Part shown: positions 60,404 through 64,000 of the stretch, one piece after another
Position numbering within the stretch: position 1 is the stretch's first letter
Layout: each line of letters starts with the position of its first letter
Assembly: GCF_022669155.1 (NCBI RefSeq)
Contig: NZ_JALBVB010000044.1
Location: 94,627-158,626, forward strand
Direction: 5' to 3'
DNA: 64,000 bases
DNA from: Kineococcus sp. TRM81007
Lineage (GTDB): Bacteria; Actinomycetota; Actinomycetes; Actinomycetales; Kineococcaceae
Notes under the pieces: model-generated
Databases searched by the model: none
What the model saw: only the letters and a program-made list of their open reading frames with translations
Told to the model about the DNA's origin: nothing
Position numbers and translations under genes: made by a program

Positions 60404-60781
60404 GTGAGCAACACCCCACCCCCAACACCTGCCCAGCCCCGTCAGGGCACCCCGGCAGCGCGCCTACGCATCCAGGCCCGGGCCCACTGGGTGAACGCGA
60501 TCGTCCTGCTCCCCTGCACCCGCCCCTTCCTGCGCCTGGACGGGCAGGAGCACCCCCTCACCTGGGGACAGACCTCGTCCTTCCCCCTGACGGTCGGACC
60601 CCACCTGGTCGAGACCTTCATCCGCTACCGCGGTACCCCCTGGCCCGCTGGTACCGGTCGCCTGCACGTCGAGGTCGGCGAAGGTGAGGACATCGACGTC
60701 CTCGCCCGCAACGGGCCGCTGAACCATCAACCCCTGCAACCACGCTTGCTTCCGCGCCGACCACCGGTTCCCAGCACCTGA
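60404..60781 (+). CDS. Hypothetical protein
   Basis: 125 aa. Pro-rich first 20 residues, then a compact beta-rich segment (about 22-108; WVNAIVLLPCTRPFLRLDG, FPLTVGPHLVETFIRY, RLHVEVGEGEDIDVLARNG) ending NHQPLQPRLLPR. Codon usage is like its neighbours and the pattern of alternating hydrophobic residues looks genuine. GTG at 60404, purine-rich GGAGAG just before it. No family recognised and no membrane segment. Confidence 0.55.
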   Translation: MSNTPPPTPAQPRQGTPAARLRIQARAHWVNAIVLLPCTRPFLRLDGQEHPLTWGQTSSFPLTVGPHLVETFIRYRGTPWPAGTGRLHVEVGEGEDIDVLARNGPLNHQPLQPRLLPRRPPVPST

Positions 60782-60820
60782 CCCACCAGACCTGCCCCGT
60801 CACCGGCCTCAGCCAGCAGC

Positions 60821-61021
60821 TCAGCCGAAGAGGTCGAAGGCACGGATGAGGATGTTGGCGCCCAAGCCCACACCGAGGGCCAACGCCAAACGGCGCCACC
60901 ATGCTCGACTGCCCACCGGGCGGAGCCCAGGCTCTTCGACGAGCCGTAGACGCTCAGCCACCCGCCACGCACGAGATCGCTGTCGCTCCACGCCACCACG
61001 GTAGGGGCGAGCTTGCGACAC
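60821..61021 (-). CDS. Small hypothetical protein with C-terminal membrane helix
   Basis: 66 aa from GTG 61021, or 56 aa from GTG 60991 after GGTGGC. Arg-rich soluble half followed by LALALGVGLGANILIRAFDLFG, a single membrane helix near the end. No family recognised. Supported only by its composition and placement. Confidence 0.4.
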   Translation of the reverse strand: MSQARPYRGGVERQRSRAWRVAERLRLVEEPGLRPVGSRAWWRRLALALGVGLGANILIRAFDLFG

Positions 61022-61108
61022 GTCCGCTCATGCCGCCCTCCGGTGCGCCATCGTGTCGAGTCGCGGATGGTCTTCACGCCCTCGTCCAGAGCTGAATAAC
61101 CTCGACAG

Positions 61109-61288
61109 GTGTTCGGCACCACGGGTCGCGTCATCTTCCTCGTCGCTTCGATCGCGCTCATCGGCGCTGTCCTGATCGGCGCTCACCGTCGACGACGTCG
61201 TCATGAGAAGACCTGGAGGGTCAGCGACACGATCGTCGTGGCGGCCATGTCTCTGATGGCTGCGCTGCACATCTCCTACCTGATCTGA
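61109..61288 (+). CDS. 59-aa two-helix membrane protein
   Basis: GTG at 61109 to TGA at 61286-61288. Two hydrophobic helices, VIFLVASIALIGAVLIG (8-24) and TIVVAAMSLMAALHISYLI (41-59), separated by a strongly basic loop AHRRRRRHEKTW. Ribosome site weak (GACAG). Positive loop between helices implies both ends outside. No homologue recalled. Confidence 0.55.
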   Translation: MFGTTGRVIFLVASIALIGAVLIGAHRRRRRHEKTWRVSDTIVVAAMSLMAALHISYLI

Positions 61289-61360
61289 TCGCTCGCCCAG
61301 GCTGAGTCGTAGGGGCGCTCATGTCGCCACCTGCCCGGTCATGGCTGCGGGCTCAGGCGG

Positions 61361-61569
61361 TCAGTGCAACACCTCGGCCAGACCGGAGCCTGCGACGAGC
61401 CCCCACGCCACCCAGGCGCCGACCCCTGATCCGAAGGCAGCTATCAGCAGCAGGTGGAGCCAGCCGGAGCTGATGGCGCAAGCGTCGCTACGCCGAGTCC
61501 CAGAACCCCTCCGAGACCGGCAGCGACTGCGCCGACCACAGCTGGCAGCCAGGCTCGGGCCTCGTTCAC
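61361..61569 (-). pseudogene. Possibly frameshifted small membrane protein
   Basis: From GTG 61569 the frame reads NEARAWLPAVVGAVAAGLGG then a Val/Leu/Gly helix and stops at 61444. Directly beyond, another frame reads LLLIAAFGSGVGAWVAWGLV...EVLH and ends at 61361. Together these resemble one two-helix protein split by a frameshift near 61450-61490. Either half could also be chance. Confidence 0.35.
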
Positions 61570-61586
61570 GAGCTCACTGTCTCGGC

Positions 61587-61697
61587 AGACGCGCGATCAT
61601 CAGCACGGCCCGTCAGGCGTTGTGCACCGCCGATGCGCTGGCCCTGCTGCGCGCCACCGCCTACACCCGGGACCGCACCCTCGAGGAGCTCGCCGGC
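61587..61697 (+). pseudogene. ANTAR-domain-like remnant
   Basis: One frame reads RRAIISTARQAL, then CTADALALLRATAYTRDRTLEELAGD, similar to the three-helix ANTAR RNA-binding domain (R-I-TAKG... ADEAF.LLR...NR.L..VA) but shortened in the first helix. No upstream GAF or start codon fits. It abuts the Atu4866 remnant tail to tail. Confidence 0.35.
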
Positions 61698-61934
61698 GAC
61701 GAACGTGCCATCGGCCGTGAAACCCGAGTCGTCCCAGTACTCGATGCGGTCGCCGGTGATCCGGTAGCGGCCCGTGTAGGCGGCCTCGTGCGTGCCGCGC
61801 GCCTCCACGTAGCGACCGTCGGGGCGCAGTTCCTGGCGCACGTGCCCGCCCCCGGTGCACCACAGCCCCAGGTGCGCGCTCAGCGCCGCGTCGCCGGGTG
61901 CGGGCACGGTTTCCTGTCCGGTTCCTCTGTTCAC
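61686..61934 (-). pseudogene. Atu4866-domain protein, 3'-truncated
   Basis: Starts at GTG 61934 with GGAAGG upstream. HLGLWCTGGGHVRQELRPDG, EARGTHEAAYTGRYRITG and IEYWDDSGFTADGTF match the Atu4866 family closely. The expected last strand (hydrophobic end after DGTFVAGEL) is missing and the frame reads into the ANTAR-like remnant on the opposite strand up to 61566. Family function unknown. Confidence 0.6.
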
Positions 61935-62182
61935 GCCTTCCAGACTCGTCGCTCGCGCCGCGGGCCGGGAGACCGTGTCCCACCGGGGTGCGGTGCGCCC
62001 ACCCGCGTCCGGTGCACCCGTCGCCACCGCTGACGACGGGACGTGCTGCGCGAGGAGACGACAACTCACGCAGTCCGAGGAGTCCTGGGTGGTGTGTGCC
62101 GGGGCGGTGCTCGTCGGGGTGGGCAGCGGCCTGGAACCGCCCGTGCCGTTTGCCCGTGGTGGGGCGCGGGTAGGGCCCGGCC

Positions 62183-62950
62183 ATGACGAACCCACGCCGC
62201 GACGGGCTGACGTCGGTCGCGGACCAGTCCGAGGACCAGCGCGGGGGTCCGGGCAGCATCCTCAGCCGGCAGAGCGCCGACCACCGCGACCTCGACGAGC
62301 TGATGCACGCCTACGAGCGCGAGCCCGACGCCGGCGCGCGCGGTCGCATCGTCGCCGAGTTGAGCGAGCGGGCCCTGCGTCACGCCTTCGCCGAGGAGAC
62401 CGTGCTCTTCCCGGCGTACCGGCGGTTCCTGCCCGCTGCCGGCCAGGACGACGAGCTGACCCGGCACATCGAGGGTGACCACCAGCAGGTCAACGAGATG
62501 CTGAAGGACCTCCAGCGCGCCGACCCGGGCTCGGCGGACTACGACGCCGAGGTCCGCCGCGCCTTCGCGGTGATCCGCCACGACGCCCACGACGAGGAGG
62601 ACGACCTGCTGCCCCGGCTGCAGCAGGTCGCCAGCGCCCGGCAGTTGCGGGCCATCGGCGCCGCCTGGGAAGCCGCTCGGCTGGGCTCGCCGACCCGGCC
62701 GCACCCGAAGGTCTCCCGCCGTCCCCCGGGCAACGTCGTCGCCGGAGCCGGCCTGGCCCTGTCCGACCGGGTCAAGGACGTCGTCGACTCCCTCGCCCCG
62801 GTGGGCAGCACCCGCAGGGCGGTGTGCGGCGGTGCGCTCGCCGGGCTGGTCGGTGCCGCGGCCCTGACCGTCGCGGTGAGGGCCGTCGCGGGCCGCGGGC
62901 TGCCGGCGCGCGCGGGTCTGGGTGGAGCGCGGGGGCCGGCGCGCCGCTGA
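62183..62950 (+). CDS. Hemerythrin HHE domain protein
   Basis: 255 aa. Two-iron-type helical bundle (about 28-155) with ligands in SADHRDLDELMH, ALRHAFAEETVLFPAYR, RHIEGDHQQVNEML and IRHDAHDEEDDLLP. The C-terminus has a hydrophobic helix (AVCGGALAGLVGAAALTVAVRAV) that would anchor it. Likely senses or binds O2, NO or handles iron. ATG at 62183, weak ribosome site. Confidence 0.88.
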   Translation: MTNPRRDGLTSVADQSEDQRGGPGSILSRQSADHRDLDELMHAYEREPDAGARGRIVAELSERALRHAFAEETVLFPAYRRFLPAAGQDDELTRHIEGDHQQVNEMLKDLQRADPGSADYDAEVRRAFAVIRHDAHDEEDDLLPRLQQVASARQLRAIGAAWEAARLGSPTRPHPKVSRRPPGNVVAGAGLALSDRVKDVVDSLAPVGSTRRAVCGGALAGLVGAAALTVAVRAVAGRGLPARAGLGGARGPARR

Positions 62951-62961
62951 CCAGCTCGGGA

Positions 62962-63432
62962 CGCTCCCGCCCGGGACGGCCTGCAGCGCACGTCGCGCAG
63001 CTGCTCGCAGGTGCTCTCAGCCCGCCCGGTGGAGTGCGTCTCGATGAGCAGGTCGGCGGGGGCGTTCACGCGCACGGACGTGCGCACCCGGGTGGTGCGC
63101 AGGTCCGCCACGATGCTCACCGGACCTGCCGCGCCGGGCACGCGCAGCGTCGCCTCCAGCTGCCCGCCCTCCGCCAGTTGCGCGGTGGTGGCCTTCAGGC
63201 GCGCGGCCGGGTCGGTGGCGACCTCGCGGGGCAGCACGTGCACCACCGACACGCCCAGTTCCGCGGTCAGACGCAGGCGCAGCTGGCGCACCAGGCGGAT
63301 CCACGACTCGGCCACCGCCGGTGCCTCGCGGTCGCTCGCGCGCACCGTGCCGACGGCGACCGCCTCACGCGCACCCACCCACGCCCGTCCCGTGTCCTCG
63401 AAACCCGCGGCTCCCGAGCGGGTCTGCCGCAT
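62962..63432 (-). pseudogene. Unknown protein, apparently 3'-truncated
   Basis: From ATG 63432 the frame gives a credible soluble protein (ESWIRLVRQLRLRLTAELG, VSIVADLRTTRVRTSVRVNAP, ESTCEQLRDV) for about 155 codons, then no stop: it continues antisense through the hemerythrin gene to 62539. The true end was probably deleted. Family not recognised. Boundary at 62962 is approximate. Confidence 0.45.
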
Positions 63433-63492
63433 GATCAGGTTGTCACCGATCAGTGCAGCAGACCCCGTGTCGAAGTGCGCGAAGTGCCGACG

Positions 63493-63903
63493 TCACCCGC
63501 GGCGCACTGCTTCGCCGACTCTGAGGGGCCGGATCCGCAGGGCGGAGCGGGTGGTGTCGAAGGCCACCTGGGACACCGCCCGCCACTGGTGAGCGGCCAG
63601 TTCCACCCACAGCGAGTCGCGGTTGACGTCGATCCGGTTGCCCTTGGCGTAGACGAGCCACACCACCTCGATGCCCGCGAGGGCTTGCAGGTGCTCCTCC
63701 AGCGCCTCGCGCAGGCCGGCGCGGTCGGCGACGACGACGAGTGCGGCGTCAGCCTGCGACGGGTCGTCGCAGTACCCGCCGCCGGGGTCCCCCAGCACGT
63801 CGCGCAGGTCTTCCGCGTCCGGCCAGACCCACACCCGGGCGCCGGGGCCGATGCGCAGCTTGCGGTGCAGCGCAGCGGTCGGCGCGGGCGCGACGCCGGT
63901 CAC
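63493..63903 (-). CDS. DUF3052 family protein
   Basis: 136 aa. KLRIGPGARVWVWPD near residue 15, ADAALVVVADRAGLREALEEHL and WLVYAKGNRIDVNRDSLW match the DUF3052 pattern (GNRTDINRDTLW). Function unknown. GTG at 63903 overlaps the stop of the gene upstream (GTGA). Confidence 0.75.
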   Translation of the reverse strand: MTGVAPAPTAALHRKLRIGPGARVWVWPDAEDLRDVLGDPGGGYCDDPSQADAALVVVADRAGLREALEEHLQALAGIEVVWLVYAKGNRIDVNRDSLWVELAAHQWRAVSQVAFDTTRSALRIRPLRVGEAVRRG

Positions 63904-64000
63904 CGCGCGACCGAGGTCGCTTCGAGGGTGCGCACCACCGTGCGCAGCAGCACCCGCCCGGTCTTGCGCCAGCCCAGGTCGAGGAAGAACCGCGCGAACT
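63900..64000 (-). CDS. Partial CDS at the window edge
   Basis: Last 32 codons of a minus-strand gene (ARFFLDLGWRKTGRVLLR... EATSVAR) ending in TGA that overlaps the DUF3052 start. Product cannot be told. Confidence 0.6.
   Translation of the reverse strand, partial: FARFFLDLGWRKTGRVLLRTVVRTLEATSVAR

Noticed and set aside
60070-60687. Plus-strand open frames of 200 codons in the gap after the DUF218 remnant
   Set aside because: Arg/Pro-rich with no motif, overlapping the better supported frame at 60404, and lacking a ribosome site.

Overview
The window is very GC-rich DNA with third codon positions almost all G or C, many GTG starts and many 4-base GTGA or ATGA stop/start overlaps. Gene content (rpfB-type resuscitation factor, a tatD-metG pair, Tat lipoprotein, DUF3072, DUF3052, SWIM/SNF2 pair) points to a chromosomal segment of an actinobacterium. 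A Kineococcus-like member of the Kineosporiales is my best guess, but that is an inference. No rRNA, tRNA, CRISPR array, insertion sequence or phage gene was recognised.

Left part (1-15.2 kb): an exopolysaccharide sugar transferase, then a housekeeping run on the minus strand read right to left as metG, tatD, rpfB, ksgA/rsmA, ispE and an ABC-F ATPase. It covers tRNA charging, DNA repair, cell-wall resuscitation, 16S rRNA methylation, isoprenoid synthesis and ribosome-associated ATPase. An acyltransferase-3 membrane protein, a maleylpyruvate-isomerase-fold protein, DUF3072, a double-VOC protein, DUF808 and a quinone oxidoreductase follow.

Sugar and signalling part (15.2-29 kb): a LacI regulator diverges from a complete arabinofuranoside system (Tat lipoprotein binding protein, two permeases, GH51 arabinofuranosidase) with a palindromic operator between them. 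Next come a DesK/NarL-type two-component pair coupled to an ABC-2 exporter, an SGNH hydrolase, a NUC1 nuclease, a TipA-like MerR regulator with a 19-bp-spacer promoter, and a PadR regulator.

Middle (29-45.5 kb): FAD monooxygenase, YihY/BrkB membrane protein, GGDEF-EAL protein, histidine phosphatase, beta-carbonic anhydrase, IclR-glpK, DUF368 lipid carrier translocase, an idnO-idnD-like pair, ArsR-SRPBCC and PadR-membrane protein pairs each with a clear operator, and kdpDE without kdpFABC.

Right part (45.5-64 kb): a secreted GH9 cellulase under a CebR-like operator, two facing gene remnants (MarR and VOC) meeting at one junction, an ABC ATPase whose frame carries 11 perfect CGGCA repeats and runs into a membrane segment, an ABC exporter-GH78 rhamnosidase operon, and a SNF2-SWIM pair. 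From about 59.5 to 63.4 kb the DNA is gene-poor and holds several broken genes (DUF218, Atu4866, ANTAR-like and a truncated unknown), a few tiny membrane proteins and an intact hemerythrin-domain gene. The window ends in a DUF3052 gene and a partial upstream partner.
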